From positions 14,335,712 through 14,399,711 of the forward strand of contig NC_134940.1 in the NCBI RefSeq assembly GCF_051020765.1: a stretch of 64,000 nt of DNA. The letters are read 5' to 3'. The notes beneath the pieces are model-generated. The model was not told where the DNA came from, searched no databases, and saw only the letters and a list, made by a program, of their open reading frames with translations. The position numbers were made by a program, and so were the translations under genes. Positions within the stretch are counted from its first letter, which is position 1. Every line of letters begins with the position of its first letter. Positions 45,063 to 56,639 of this stretch are shown in pieces. The DNA comes from Lasioglossum baleicum (taxonomy: Eukaryota; Arthropoda; Insecta; Hymenoptera; Halictidae).

Positions 45063-45272
45063 TAGACAGCGGATTTTATGCAATTTTGACAAAAATTGGT
45101 AGGTGTAATTTAAAATATTAAACACATTAGATGAATTTAAAAATACCTTTATATTATTCTCAACCTATTGAACATATTAAGAGAGAAAATTAATTTCTAT
45201 GTCACTGTGGTTTGTGTGTGTTGTAATTCAGGTGGAATATTTTTATTTTGCATAAAGATCCGCTGTCTAATC
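45063..45272. mobile_element. hAT-type MITE, copy 6
   Basis: TAGACAGCGGATTTTATGC at the left and 'gcataaagatccgctgtcta' at the right are inverted. Flanks ATCATGAC and ATCGTGAC are an 8-bp duplication with one mismatch. Confidence 0.85.
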
Positions 45273-45285
45273 GTGACACAGTTGA

Positions 45286-45330
45286 GCCGTTTATTCTGGA
45301 AGTGGCCTAAGTCCATTTTCGAGAAAATTC
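45286..45330. repeat. Dispersed repeat 'CCGTTTATTYTGRAAGTGG'
   Basis: 'ccgtttattctggaagtggc' plus 'ctaagtccattttcgagaaa' recurs at 51067-51110 and 55246-55280, and weakly at 52960. Confidence 0.6.
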
Positions 45331-45401
45331 AAGCTAGCAATTTTAATATTTACATTTCTACGTTATCTTTTCATTCTGCAGCAAATTGCAACTAATATAT
45401 A

Positions 45402-45430
45402 GACTGCGGATCTTTATGCATTTATAGGAG
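45402..45430. mobile_element. Solo left end of the hAT-type MITE family
   Basis: TAGACTGCGGATCTTTATGC is a perfect terminus but no right end is found downstream. Confidence 0.6.
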
Positions 45431-45647
45431 AATTGAGAAGATGAGTTTCAAAATTGTGGAAAATTTTCAAAATTGAACATGTCAATATACGATTAAGGTA
45501 AACAGTTATTCGTAGAATTAAGGAAAAACTAAAAATATCTGAGAGGTGATTAAAAGATACGCTGATAAGTGTAACATAGTGAAGTCGATAATGAAATGTT
45601 TCGTAATTTCGTATTATCGACGTCCCCATGAAACTGTAATCTTTCTA

Positions 45648-45735
45648 GACGTTTTCTAAAGTTTTTACGAGAATCGCATCGGTGGTTTCACGGTAAAATG
45701 TTGAGGCTGGCAATATCTCTAGGATTCGGAGCATT
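45648..45735 (-). pseudogene. Short coding-like segment resembling part of NDUFA5
   Basis: A minus-strand frame includes MLRILEILPASTFYRETTDA and ends shortly after at a stop. Its spacing of Leu, Pro and Tyr-Arg resembles, from memory, the conserved segment of the complex I subunit NDUFA5. There is no supporting upstream or downstream part and no intron structure, so chance is quite possible. Confidence 0.15.
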
Positions 45736-46341
45736 GACGTCTCGACGTCCGTTAACCTGCCCCGTAACACTATATCCTTTTGATAACATTTTCGGTCGGA
45801 CCTGAAACCTCCATCCTCCGTCTTTCCGTGTCCTGTTACAGTCGCGCGAGTACAATTATGTAGCTGCCAGAAAGCGTGCATTTTTCTGTCACCCTTTCAT
45901 GTTGCGCGCACACGCATAAAGGATCCAATCCAGCGAACATGCTTCCCGAATACAAGGCGGGGCGCGTCGAGTTTTTCGTGTTTCCAATTTATAATGTCGC
46001 TTCCTCGTATGAAACACCGGGGTAACTTGACGTGTGCTTCTCGTCGTCGGGTTCGTCGCTCGCTTATACTCTTCCCATGACGTATCGCAAATTGGTGTTT
46101 TATGTGCGTAGCAACGTAAACACGATCCAGATGAATTCGAATTTACCGACAAAATTGACACCACACGTGTGTGCTGTCTATAATTTCTTCACGACTATAC
46201 AGAATTTCTGAACGGAAGAGACAGTGTCACAATTGTTATGATGCGGAGAGATCAAGCCTGTTAATAAAGTTAATAAAAAAAAGGAACAGATTCCTGAAGG
46301 TAAGATTGCAAAGTTATGAAGTTGATACATACATATAATAA

Positions 46342-46999
46342 TATACAGGTTGGATTTACAGTTAGGAGTAAAACTGATCACACATACTTTAAATCAGAAT
46401 AACTTTTTTGTGAATGGATCGAAGGACTTCAATTTTTCTGTAAGGCTAGAGGAATTAGTTTAGTAAATGACGTCTAAAAAATATGTTGAAAAAATGCATT
46501 TGATCGGAATTGCGAAAAACAATAGTAAAAATTGATTTTTACAACCTTTTTTAGCTGGGCCAATAACGAATTTAAAAGATGTGTTTTGTAAACTCGTATA
46601 AATTATATACGTTCTGTAAATTTCATTGAAATTGGTTAATTGGTTTACGAGTTATAAACGATCGAATGTGGTAAAAATTGCAGTTTTTCAAAATCTCGGG
46701 CTTTTTACCACATTTGATCGTGTATAACTCGTAAACCAATTAACCAATTTCAATGCAACTTTCAGAACGTATATAAATCATACGAGTTTACAAAACACAG
46801 CTAAAAAAAGTCGTAAAAATAACTTTTTACTATTGTTTATCACAACTCCGACCAAATGCATTTTTTCAACATATTTTTAGACGTCATTTGCTAAACTAAT
46901 TCTTCTAGCCTTACAGAGAAATTGAAATCGTTTGGTCGATTCATAAAAAAGTTATTCTGATTTAAAGTGTGTTGAATCAGTTTTGCTCCGAACTGTATA
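46342..46999. mobile_element. Large foldback element, shared-architecture superfamily, member 3
   Basis: The arms are about 310 bp each. TATACAG at the left and CTGTATA at the right, then 'taaatcagaataactttttt' / 'aaaaaagttattctgattta', 'gacgtctaaaaaatatgttg' and its inverse, and 'attggttaattggtttacga' and its inverse. It abuts the GTGTCCC foldback that begins at 46998. Confidence 0.85.
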
Positions 47000-47512
47000 C
47001 ATAAGGGTGTCCCAAAAATGGTATACTTCCTTGAAGTAACTGTTTCCTCTGCGAAAATATTTTCTGCGGTTTTTTTTTGAAATTGTTTATTATATATCGA
47101 GGTCATTAGCGACCACTTTTGGTATACAGTTATAAGTACATTCTTTTGTTATCGCAATAATACATAAGTGTAAATATAATTAAATTTTGTAATATAGGTC
47201 TACATTTTTGAGGAAAGTCAGAACGCTTGTAATAATTAATAATATAATTTTATAATAATTAATAATTTTATATAAATAATAAATTTCTGCGGTTTTGTTA
47301 CGGAGTTATCAACGAAAAACACTGGCCAATCAGAGCGTCCGCTGAGGGCGGCGTGGAGATTAGCCAAGCCGAAATCCGTCTGTCAAAGCCGCGCTCCGAT
47401 TGGTTGGTGTTTTAATATCTCCGTAACGAAGCTGCGGAGAATATTTCCCTAAAGGAAAAAGTTACTTGAAATGACTTCGGAAACCATTTCAAGGAAGTAC
47501 AACATTTTTGTT
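46998..47512. mobile_element. GTGTCCC-family foldback carrying a retrotransposon tail
   Basis: The left end 'aagggtgtcccaaaaatggt' continues with 'ttgaagtaactgtttcctct'; the right arm 'ggaaaaagttacttgaaatg' and 'tcaaggaagtacaaca' is its inverse. The central 'ccaatcagagcg' / 'cgctccgattggttggtgtt' block matches 2722-3079. The left arm is interrupted at 47074-47283. Confidence 0.8.
47074..47283 (-). mobile_element. 5'-truncated non-LTR retrotransposon tail (minus strand)
   Basis: A 210-bp insert starting with a T run (poly(A) on the minus strand). It is bounded by an exact 13-bp duplication TTTCTGCGGTTTT (47061-47073 and 47284-47296) of the host foldback. On the minus strand the tail reads 'gtcgctaatgacctcgatat', then AAT repeats and A's. 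Truncation, A-tail and target duplication are the classic marks of target-primed reverse transcription. Confidence 0.85.
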
Positions 47513-47524
47513 CATGTATCTTCC

Positions 47525-48890
47525 TGACAGTCACGCAATGAAAAGTTCATCCGCTTTCTTTACGCTTGTAATAAGTAGAGGTAAACAATTGTACATGAAT
47601 ATTATCGATAGAACAAGATTCCAAGAGGACGTCTTCGTCTCGTAGGGTACTGAAATGTTAAAAGCATCAGTTGTGTGTGCGTGTGTGTGTGTGAGGGTGT
47701 TTGTATGCGACGCGGAGGCATCTTCCGAGTGACAACGTTTCCGTAAATTGGAAAGGAAAATTCTTCAGGAAGTCAGGACATTTCTTGGCTCCGTCAGGAC
47801 TTCATTACTGAATTCCACGTAGAATGTCTCGCGTTCGGGAAAAATTGGAAACAAGAGAGACGGTTCTCGATTTCTTCTGCTATATGTAATCACGCGGTAT
47901 GACGGAAATTTTCCATTCGTGATTCCGGATAATGGAGCATTTGCGGAACATTGAAATGGAATTTCCGTCGAAATTTCATTATACATATTTATTTTAACGG
48001 TTGGAAATTAACGGGAGAAAATCAAGTGCACATTCTAATCGTCGAAACTGTTGCTAGGAGTGTTGAAATTCCTTTCGTTACTTGAACAACATTTTGTTGT
48101 AGGTAACATCCAAAACACACGTAAAATAAAAGTTGTTCTAAAATAATGATTTTATAAAAATTGATTACTCAAGGTTTTCTATAAACGAGTTATTTATATA
48201 TAATAATAATATATAACGAATTTGCTATATAGTTATTTGCGGAACATATTTCGAAAGACAAGTGAAGCTTGCAGAAATTAATTGTAAAATTAATATTTTA
48301 CATTAGTTCCGAGAACTTACATATTTCAAAACTGTTAAACAAACAAATTAACTGTCAATCTCTCGGATAAGTAAGCAAAGAACGCAAACTGATTAAATTG
48401 AAATTCAATACGTTCCATTGTGCTTTTCCAACCCTTTTATCAAATAGCGGATAAAAGCGTTTCACAATTAAATTAGAGTTTGGCGAATACAATGTATCAA
48501 GAAATTTCATTTTCTCTTTCATCGTATAGACCTGCTATTTTTCAAGCCATGGTGCATTACGTTATTGTTGGTGGTGCAATTCTTACACAAACTAGTTTGT
48601 TTACTGTTTGATTATAAACACTCCATTTGGTATGTCTGGATTTTGATCGGGAAATACTTTTATGGTGACACAGACATTTGTTGATTTTTATCTATGTGGT
48701 AGAAAATTGAAAAAGTTCGAGAACCCCTGGTATAGACAGCACTCTATCGTACATTATAATATCCGTTCCTATTTTACCGTGTGCATCGGCCACAAACTGA
48801 TGCTATTTAATACTTTAAGTGACGTAAAGTTAAAAGTGTGAGAACACAATTGAAACTTGCTCCCTGTGTAACCGGTGTAGTCAGACTAGC
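47525..48890. other. Unassigned non-coding DNA
   Basis: A short GT-rich tract lies at about 47670-47692. Nothing else is recognised. Confidence 0.35.
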
Positions 48891-48894
48891 TCAG

Positions 48895-49140
48895 TTATTC
48901 GAAATGCCACACGTGCGCGCCTATAATTTGTTCATAGCGTTGCCCATACTTCACATTCCACGGTGCAAATTCCGTAGCCTTCGAACTTCCAAGTGTTTCA
49001 ACAATTTCGGAGAGTTTAACGCTTTGTTCAACTAGCGTTTTCTCGAAGCATTCAGCTCGTTCAAGTTGCTGCCATTTTATTTCTACGAATGAATAAAACT
49101 GCGGCCAACCATCTCCGATTTGGATCACGAGTTGCAACAA
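48895..49140 (-). CDS. Coding-like segment of unknown function (possible exon)
   Basis: Eighty open codons on the minus strand with balanced composition, ending QIIGAHVWHFE-stop. The middle (QQLERAECFEKTLVEQSVKL) is amphipathic and could be a helix. There is no clear ATG at the start. AG dinucleotides that could serve as splice acceptors precede EIKWQQ. I do not recognise the protein; it may be a terminal exon, a relic, or chance. Confidence 0.2.
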   Translation of the reverse strand: MLQLVIQIGDGWPQFYSFVEIKWQQLERAECFEKTLVEQSVKLSEIVETLGSSKATEFAPWNVKYGQRYEQIIGAHVWHFE

Positions 49141-49145
49141 TTATA

Positions 49146-49325
49146 CAGTGGATCTCTTTGCAAAATAAAAATTTATTTTCTTTCTCAATATGTTTAATAA
49201 GTTGCAAACAGTATAACAGTATTTTAAAATTTTTTAAATGTTTTCACTATTTTAAATCGCACCTTCTCATTTTTGTCATGAATTTTTTAAATCCCCTTCA
49301 AAATCAATTTTGCTATCTACTGAAT
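49146..49325. mobile_element. Decayed hAT-type MITE, copy 7
   Basis: 'cagtggatctctttgcaaaa' at the left and interior blocks 'tttattttctttctcaatat' and 'ttctcatttttgtcatgaat' follow copy 2 (11795) in order. The right TIR is lost. Confidence 0.55.
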
Positions 49326-49660
49326 AATGTTTTACACTAGAATTACCGGATGAATCAAAATAACTTGTTCCTGATTTCTTCTATTAGAAATATTAAAATT
49401 ATATATATGTTTTTCCGAGGTTTAATTTATTATTTGCCAATACAAATAATAATTGAAATTGTATTTGTAAATAACAATTGACTTTATTATTTTAAATAAT
49501 CCATTATTTAGACTTGCTCAAATAATAAATAATTATTTTTCCTTTTCATTTGAATATCCAAATAACGAATAACTTGTTAATTAAATAGATTTATTTGTTG
49601 CCCAACAGTGGCTAATATCAAATAAATAAATGTTTTAGTTTATCTTGATTTATTTATCAG

Positions 49661-49725
49661 AGAGAGGGTAACTTTCTCCCCTGAATTCGTACTCCCTCCC
49701 CTCATCTGGCGACTCTGGCCTGTGC
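49661..49725. mobile_element. Right half of a GTCGCCAGAT-family repeat
   Basis: 'agagagagggtaactttctc' followed by 'cctcatctggcgactctgg' matches the right half of 25460-25569. The left half is absent. TTGCCCAACAGTG just upstream (49597) is a separate hAT-like end. Confidence 0.65.
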
Positions 49726-50490
49726 GGATAGTATAAATCGACCTTGAAAGGCATTTCTTTTGTAGACTACGCGTCAATTAAGGATATTCTGGAGGTATAT
49801 AAAAACGCAACAAAATTTTTGAAAATTTGACAAGATATAATTCTTACTAAATTAATGGAATTACCAAAGTTTGGGTTCGATTCACTGCGCCGTTTAAGAA
49901 TTATAGCAACTTGAAGTTTTCACATTTTAACACGTTCATAAAAATCCACTTCAAACCCTATTTAAACCTTGAAAAAAACGCAACTACAAACTCCAAAAAC
50001 AAAAATATACTCATGAATGGCTTTCATTGCCGACATATTGATGGATTTCGAATTTCTTGTACTTTTGTCTCCCATTCTACCTCCAGAACATCCTTAAGAA
50101 TTAGCCAACCATTTGAAATGTCCTAAACGAATCCCCGCATACACGCCGCAATTGCTGGAACAAAAGCGTAACAAAATTATTCGCACGATGCGATGTGCGT
50201 ACTAGTAAGTAAGCATGTGCAGCGATGGTTCTTGTGCACATGCTGCATTTACATGGGACCTAAACGTCTCCTTCTGGAAGAATCCCTGTACGTATGCGCG
50301 CACAAGGACATGTGGTGGCACAGATATAGCACGACATGTGTAGGTAAACAGAAATACAGGTAGGACGACGCATACGGCGTCGCCGGATCCGATGGTTATC
50401 GTTTGGAATAGTCGCGAAACTTTCAACGAAGTTCTTCCGAGAAAACGGGAACGGTCGTTTTCCCGGGTAATACAATATACTCTCCGAATA

Positions 50491-50560
50491 ATGCCTGGAA
50501 ATGGTAAAACGGCGAAAATGGAAACTTCGCCGGGGAATGAGAAAGAGATGGACGAAGAGG
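50491..50560 (+). CDS. Candidate 5' coding exon with a splice donor
   Basis: ATG at 50491 opens MPGNGKTAKMETSPGNEKEM and the frame reaches AGG|GTGAGT at 50558-50566, a near-consensus splice donor, in a locally GC- and CpG-richer stretch (about 50360-50680). This is the only place where start, composition and donor coincide. No protein family is recognised and no downstream exon was identified. Confidence 0.2.
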
Positions 50561-50719
50561 GTGAGTATACGAATATACGTATATAAGAGAGACGGAAAGA
50601 CAAAGGTACATACGGGAGAGGAGCGAATGGGAAAGTCTCCGCGGCGCATACTGTCGGAAATCTTCGAGAACCTAATCGAAATAATATTTACGAGTTGTGA
50701 CATTCAATATTGATATGAT

Positions 50720-52200
50720 CCAATTTGATCGAACTCGATCGTATTTACTAAAATATGAAATTGCACATTCAGTCGCTGAATGTTTACTAACCGCCCACGC
50801 TGGAGAAGCCGGGGCTAGTTAACTAATTGTTAACATGTACCATTTTTACAAACGAATTATTGATTGGACCGTTGCCTATCAAAAGCTTCGTGTATATTCA
50901 TTGAGCCATAGTTTATTATTACTAATTGAATTAATTTTAATATATTTTTATTAGTAAGTGTAAAAGTAATTCACATACAAAGAAGTTCACTAGCACTTTT
51001 ATATGCTTGTTAATCGAGTAACCCTATCCAATATTTTTAACATGTTAACGTCGATAATATGGACCGTTTATTTTGAAAGTGGTGCAAGTCCATTTTTTGT
51101 TGTTTCGAGAAAATTAAAAGTCTGGCAATGTTTCTAATAATTTATCAATATATGTAATTTGATTATATAAATTTCTTTCAGGCGAATTTAACTAAAAGAA
51201 TATATGTTTACAGACTGTAAATGGACTTACACCACATTTTCATAATTAGTCAATTGTTAAAATCATTTAATTTCCATTAAGAAGAGAATTAAATATCACT
51301 TAAAATATATTTTGTATTAATCCAATTTTGTTTATAAATAATAACAAGAAATGAAATAGTAGTAGTATTTTTTATTTTGAACGTTGATTATATTCATATA
51401 TTGTTATCTATACAATCTATAACATACAAAAAAAGTATAGACATCTATAGAATCATTTCTTATGAAATCATTTTTATTATATCAACAATTGTAAATTAGA
51501 AATCTGGAACATTGTGACCGGTGGTGGTAGTTTTAGTGTTAATGGACACAAATTCCTAAATTATCACAACGAAACTATTTGCTTACCGCTGATGTTGTTA
51601 GGTTTGTTATCTTTGCTCATATAACAAGAGCGACTGTCTGATACGCTGACACCTTAAATAACGAACTATAGTCAATCATATAAAGCATCATCTGCTCTAC
51701 CAGCAACAATTAAAGAGAAGTAGTCAACTAGCTCCGGTCTTCCCTATTGCGAAAGTAATCACGGACTTCACCCCTCGTTCTCAGAGTTACGTTCGCTGAA
51801 CATTAGTGTATAGTTCTGTCCATGATAACATTTTTAGATTAATCGAAATGTAATCTTCATGACACATCTGTGACCATGGTAATGGTCAGTGAATGCAATA
51901 AATCAGCGACAGTCGTAATGACCAACGCTGGCTATTATTGAACGATTCACATACACATGTATGACATGTTAAGCTACTCAGATACAGCAAAACAACGAAT
52001 ACCCTATATTCTACATGGATAATACTGAATAAACTAAATAATGAATAACATTTTTGAACATCTATTATGAATCACAGATCTAATTATTTAGCAAAGATCT
52101 AATTATTTAGACGATTAGCTTCATCAATCGATTGAATCAATCGCCGATTTTTCGACGATTTCTTCTTTTAATCGTACACATTAATCAATCAATCTTGATT
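50720..52200. other. Mostly unassigned DNA, with one inverted repeat
   Basis: 'gaaagtggtgcaagtccatt' (51076-51095) and 'aaatggacttacaccacatt' (51219-51238) are inverted copies about 120 bp apart and share their text with 45286-45330. Nothing else is recognised. Confidence 0.5.
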
Positions 52201-52209
52201 AAAATTTTA

Positions 52210-52232
52210 ATCGATTAATGCCCAACTCTGCA
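52210..52232. repeat. hAT-like end TGCCCAACTCTG
   Basis: Preceded by 'aatcgattaa'-rich DNA; similar in form to 49597 and to the inverse of 13609. The rest of 52233-53040, including a GC-richer stretch at 52690-52860, is unassigned. Confidence 0.3.
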
Positions 52233-53048
52233 TGGTGTAGAGGGGGAAATATTGTGATGTAAACACTTTATACATATAGGCACGAAGGTGTTCCGGAGAT
52301 TGTTTGCAAAAGTGATTGAAACGCTCTCTATGTGAATAACGTTCACTAGATATTTATTTGCGAATGCTATTAGCAAGATACATACGATCGATGCTTGAGG
52401 GAACAATTTGGAAGTTTCGTGTAAATGTGTGGTTCACATTCTGTGCCAGTAGAAACCCGGAACTAGCAGAGAGTTCAATTACATTAAATCGTGTAAACAA
52501 AATTCTTTACGAGTACTCTCGAAATGGGAATCGATGCGATGCGAGAACAAACAATGCGCGAGATCTATCGGAACGAAGATAGGAATACGGGGTTGATTAA
52601 ACGTTCATCCAACCCCGGGTGGTGTAGGTGGCCTGTGAATTGACGATTACTTGTGTATTATATTGGCGTGCGTTTGTGTGGTCACAACAGTATCCGTTTA
52701 AGCAGGAACTCGCACGGTTCAACTGTTTTCGAAGGGGAACGACCACCACCGACGCGAGTTCTCATAATCTGGTAGTTGACCCTGAGTCAGTGGTCTCTGA
52801 GATTGGCAACGTTTTTGCATCCGGCGTGTTTCCCCCTTGAACCGGCGGCGGCGGCTTAGGGTCGTGCACCGACTTTTTGCTCTTATCTACACGCATTGAT
52901 TATAAATTCTGCCGGTCGAATTATTGCAACGAGATTCGACGATTGTGACCATAATTATGAAAGTGGTCTAAGTCCTATAGCGATGTGTTCTGTAAATATT
53001 AAACACGATTATACATATTCAAAATCTACAGTTGCATTAATCAATTAT

Positions 53049-53140
53049 ACAGGGTGGCTTAATAACTACGGCCACCTTGAATATCTGCGTTATTTGCAGT
53101 AATGTAGAAAAATTATGTACAGGGTGTTTACGGTAAATTG
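53049..53140. repeat. Two adjacent ACAGGGTG-type ends
   Basis: 'atacagggtggcttaataac' (53049) and 'gtacagggtgtttacggtaa' (53119) lie 70 bp apart in the same orientation. No inverted partners are visible. Confidence 0.55.
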
Positions 53141-56098
53141 AGCCAGCGTTTCAATAAAAAAAATGTGGAAGAGGAAGAACAGAGCAGGATGTACAAAAAC
53201 GTACTTCTGGTTCGGTGGAGACCTTTTAAAAAAATGGACCGGGAAATTGATCTTGACCCTTTTTGAAGGTCAAACATGTTTTTTATCGCTTCACATAGTA
53301 CTCATCGCGGGGAACAAAAGTCGCATTGCAAGTTTTAACGGTGAACTATTTTTTGAACAGTTCCGATCGAAGATATTTAACGACACATATCGTAATACAA
53401 GTAATATTCTTTCATTTACCACTTTGGTGATATATTGGATTATTTCCCTCACATTTCTGGAACTTCTGCACATCGCGGGAACTAAAATTGTTCCTCTTCC
53501 ACTAACGGATGTCCGATTGACGCGCAATTGATGGCACGATTATCGATTGCCTTTGGGAAACTAAATACCCTTTTAGAGAGATCGTTACTCCTTTATCCAG
53601 ATACATATTTCGATGTTCTCCGTCGCGTTCTGTACCGCTTTATCGGTAATTACTTGAAACATTATATTGAAAATGTTACTGTACTTCATCTAGATACTGA
53701 TGAAACAGTACTCGATTGCAATGAAAAACAAAAGTTATAATTGCAATGTAATTATTTCAAATTGTGCAGAGAATACTCGAGACTTACGACTAACCAAGAG
53801 ACATATATCAGATTTTTTTGCGAAGTTTCATTTCATCCATCCATTCGCGAAGCATCAAAAGAGAAAGGTATTTTAATAATCCGAGTTACTGTGAAAACAT
53901 ATTAAGAGAATCTTGTTATTGTTAGCATGCACAGTGTTTTTTACAATTATTCTCCTACAAAATAGATGGAGAGAATGTGGTTATTAAGGTAGACGTTGTT
54001 TCATTTATTTTGCCGTGTAAATACGCTTTTCATATGTATGCATATGCTGTTTCTCCGACAACCCACAAAAGCGTAATTTGCAAATGAAAACGAAATGAAA
54101 ATATCATGTGAGACTTTAGTCTAAACATTGTGTTACCAAGGTTTAAGCAAATAATTATGCAGAACACAAGAAATTGATTACTTTTATTATATTTAAATTT
54201 AGGTAGGTATGTGGGACTGTCACCAACTTATTTGTGGCATTTTTCTGATTAAAATGACACTAAACACGACATAATTTGAACTGTATTTTCTACGTTCGGC
54301 GAGGTCACAGAAAGATAGTAGACCTACACGATCTAAGAAACAGCGCGGACCCGAGAATTTTTCTTAGTTAGATCAAACCTTTGTGCAATTCACTTCAATA
54401 AAAACGTTGATCTCCATCTTTAATGAAAAATTGTATTGCGTCATATACATATACCGAAATTTGGTTACTTTCGAAGCTTTCATTTGACGCATAATTTTCT
54501 TTTTCGCGATCGTTAGCACGAACGAAGCAATCGATAACTACCTCGCGATTACGCATAAATGGTGTGCTTTTATACTTTCCGTAATCACTATCAGCAAATA
54601 CAAGCAATAATTCAACACTTCCAGACAGAATATTGGTTTTTCTTCATTTAATTTGTATCGCATAATGTCCGCGAAATTACTATTCTCATTTTCATCCCCC
54701 GAATTCACGATTATTTCGTATGTAAAATAGGACAGAGGAACAATATAAAACGGTATATGGAATATAAATTGAAATAATCGGGGCGTGCGTGGAATAAATA
54801 TCGGGGAAAAGTTGATAGCATTTCGTTGGAATAAATATCATTCGAATAACAAGATACGTTGCATTAAATATTCTATGATAATTCGAGTATTTGCAATTAG
54901 CCGCACCGAGAGGATAATACACTTTACTGACGTGTCTCCGTAGTGGGATAAATATTGATTCTGCATTCAAATAGTTAATCATTTTTTTAGATAAAGTTTT
55001 CATTTATACATATATTATATTTTGCTCGTTATAGTTAAAATATTTTGTAGTTACGTCACTTTACACTTTTTGATTAAATTTTGTAAATGTTCATCATCGA
55101 ACAAAACTTTTTCGTAATTTCTAGCGAAATGCTTATAGCATTTAACTAAAATTATTATGACATTCTAATAGAATACGGTTAATGTCCATTGGTAATTCAT
55201 GTGTGACGCGCCGCGCTCGTTTCTTTTCAATGAATTATATTCGAGCCGTTTATTTAGAAAGTGGCCGAAGTCTATTTAAGTTTAAATTGAGATAAACTTG
55301 TTATCCCATCGACTATGTTTGCTGTATCATAGATGCTAGTTTAATTAGATGAGGTAGCAGATACGCGTAAGTGATTGATTCACATATTCCGAATTACTCG
55401 GTTCTAGAATGCAACCGAGTAATTGCTTCTCGTACAACAATACATCGTTTCATCCAAATTGAATTTCGTTTATGTTTCATCTCTGTATCTCTGTTCGCGA
55501 TCATCTTCTTAGTTCGAGTTCCTGCTGTTCCGCGATACCTTCGCAGTTCGTGGCCGCTTAGAGCGCCAAATTACGACGTACCTGTACATAGACGGCATGC
55601 ACTGGCACGTTGGCGCGGTAATGGTGGCTTAGCTGCATGCTGCAACCGAAATATGTTTGTGTTATGTCTTCCAACCAAAAACATCGTTACATAGAACGTC
55701 ATTTCCGGAAAATCGACTTAGTCTTCATTGGACGGACGAAATATGTACGGTGGATCCAAAAAATATTTGAAATCGGCAGGATAAAAGATTTTATTTCGCG
55801 ATGTATAGTTTCAATGAAATATTAAATTTTTTATGTATGTAAAATATTTGACAGATTATTCAAACAATAAACGAATCATTTTCGAGCACCGGGTACAAAA
55901 TGTTTATATATTGTTTTAAAAAAATTACAAGACTGCATTTATGTAGATTTTTCACAATTTTTATAATAATGCGTCCTCGAATAAAGAAATTTATTGAATG
56001 ATTTCTAATGGGAGTGTCTTTATAATTTCAATTATTAAAAAATAAAGAATGACGATTATGTGTATTCTTACTTCAATTTGTTATTCTGAAACGAATTA
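53141..56098. other. Unassigned non-coding DNA
   Basis: Frames at 53163-53531 and 55371-55694 (plus) have no recognised domain. 'gagccgtttatttagaaagt' at 55243 is a copy of the 45286 repeat. Nothing else is seen. Confidence 0.35.
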
Positions 56099-56099
56099 A

Positions 56100-56407
56100 T
56101 TAACCCCTTGCCCTACAATATCGTGTTAAAGATTCTGTACAGAGTTAAATAAATTATTATCATTAATTTAATTCCCATGAAAAGTTTAATAATTTTAATA
56201 ATTTATTAAATTCTAATTAAAATTATTACTATTAATTTCTTTTAAACCGAAATAAAATTATACTTTGGTTTTGTTAACGTACATCTATTGGAGAATATAG
56301 TAGGCATACAATAGATATAAATTTTCTCCTTTTTTTTAAGAAATTACGAACTACAAAAAAATTCTAATCACTGAAGCCGTAAAATAAATCATAGGGCTTG
56401 GGGTTAA
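56100..56407. mobile_element. piggyBac-like MITE, TTAACCCCTTGCCCTA
   Basis: Left TTAACCCCTTGCCCTA and right (reverse complement) TTAACCCCAAGCCCTA are inverted ends, each with TTAA outside, as expected for piggyBac-type insertion. 308 bp including TTAA; interior AT-rich and non-coding. Confidence 0.85.
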
Positions 56408-56639
56408 TGATTGATTTTCGAAAATTTGTTACTACTTTGCGGAAACTGAATTGATCCTTTCGTTTCCTGTGTTTCAATTACGGCAACTGTTAGTTAAGTC
56501 GGGTTACTTTACAATCGAGTACTGGCTGCCAGTGATAACAGTAGAATGTTACTATATTATCAGAACTATCCTAATTCCCTTGGTTTCGCAGAACGAATGG
56601 TGCAATTGAACCACATTTCTCTATGTGCATACGTAACAC

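Noticed and set aside
53049..53102. YGHLEYLRYLQ resembling a transposase C-terminal 'GGHFEHL' signature
   Set aside because: The match falls on the ACAGGGTG terminal repeat itself and no other transposase motif is present.
53528..53740. 70-codon plus-strand frame with a 'RFIGNYLKHYIENV' run recalling a mariner-type C-terminus
   Set aside because: Similarity is loose and lacks the conserved Gly-Gly-His-Phe core.
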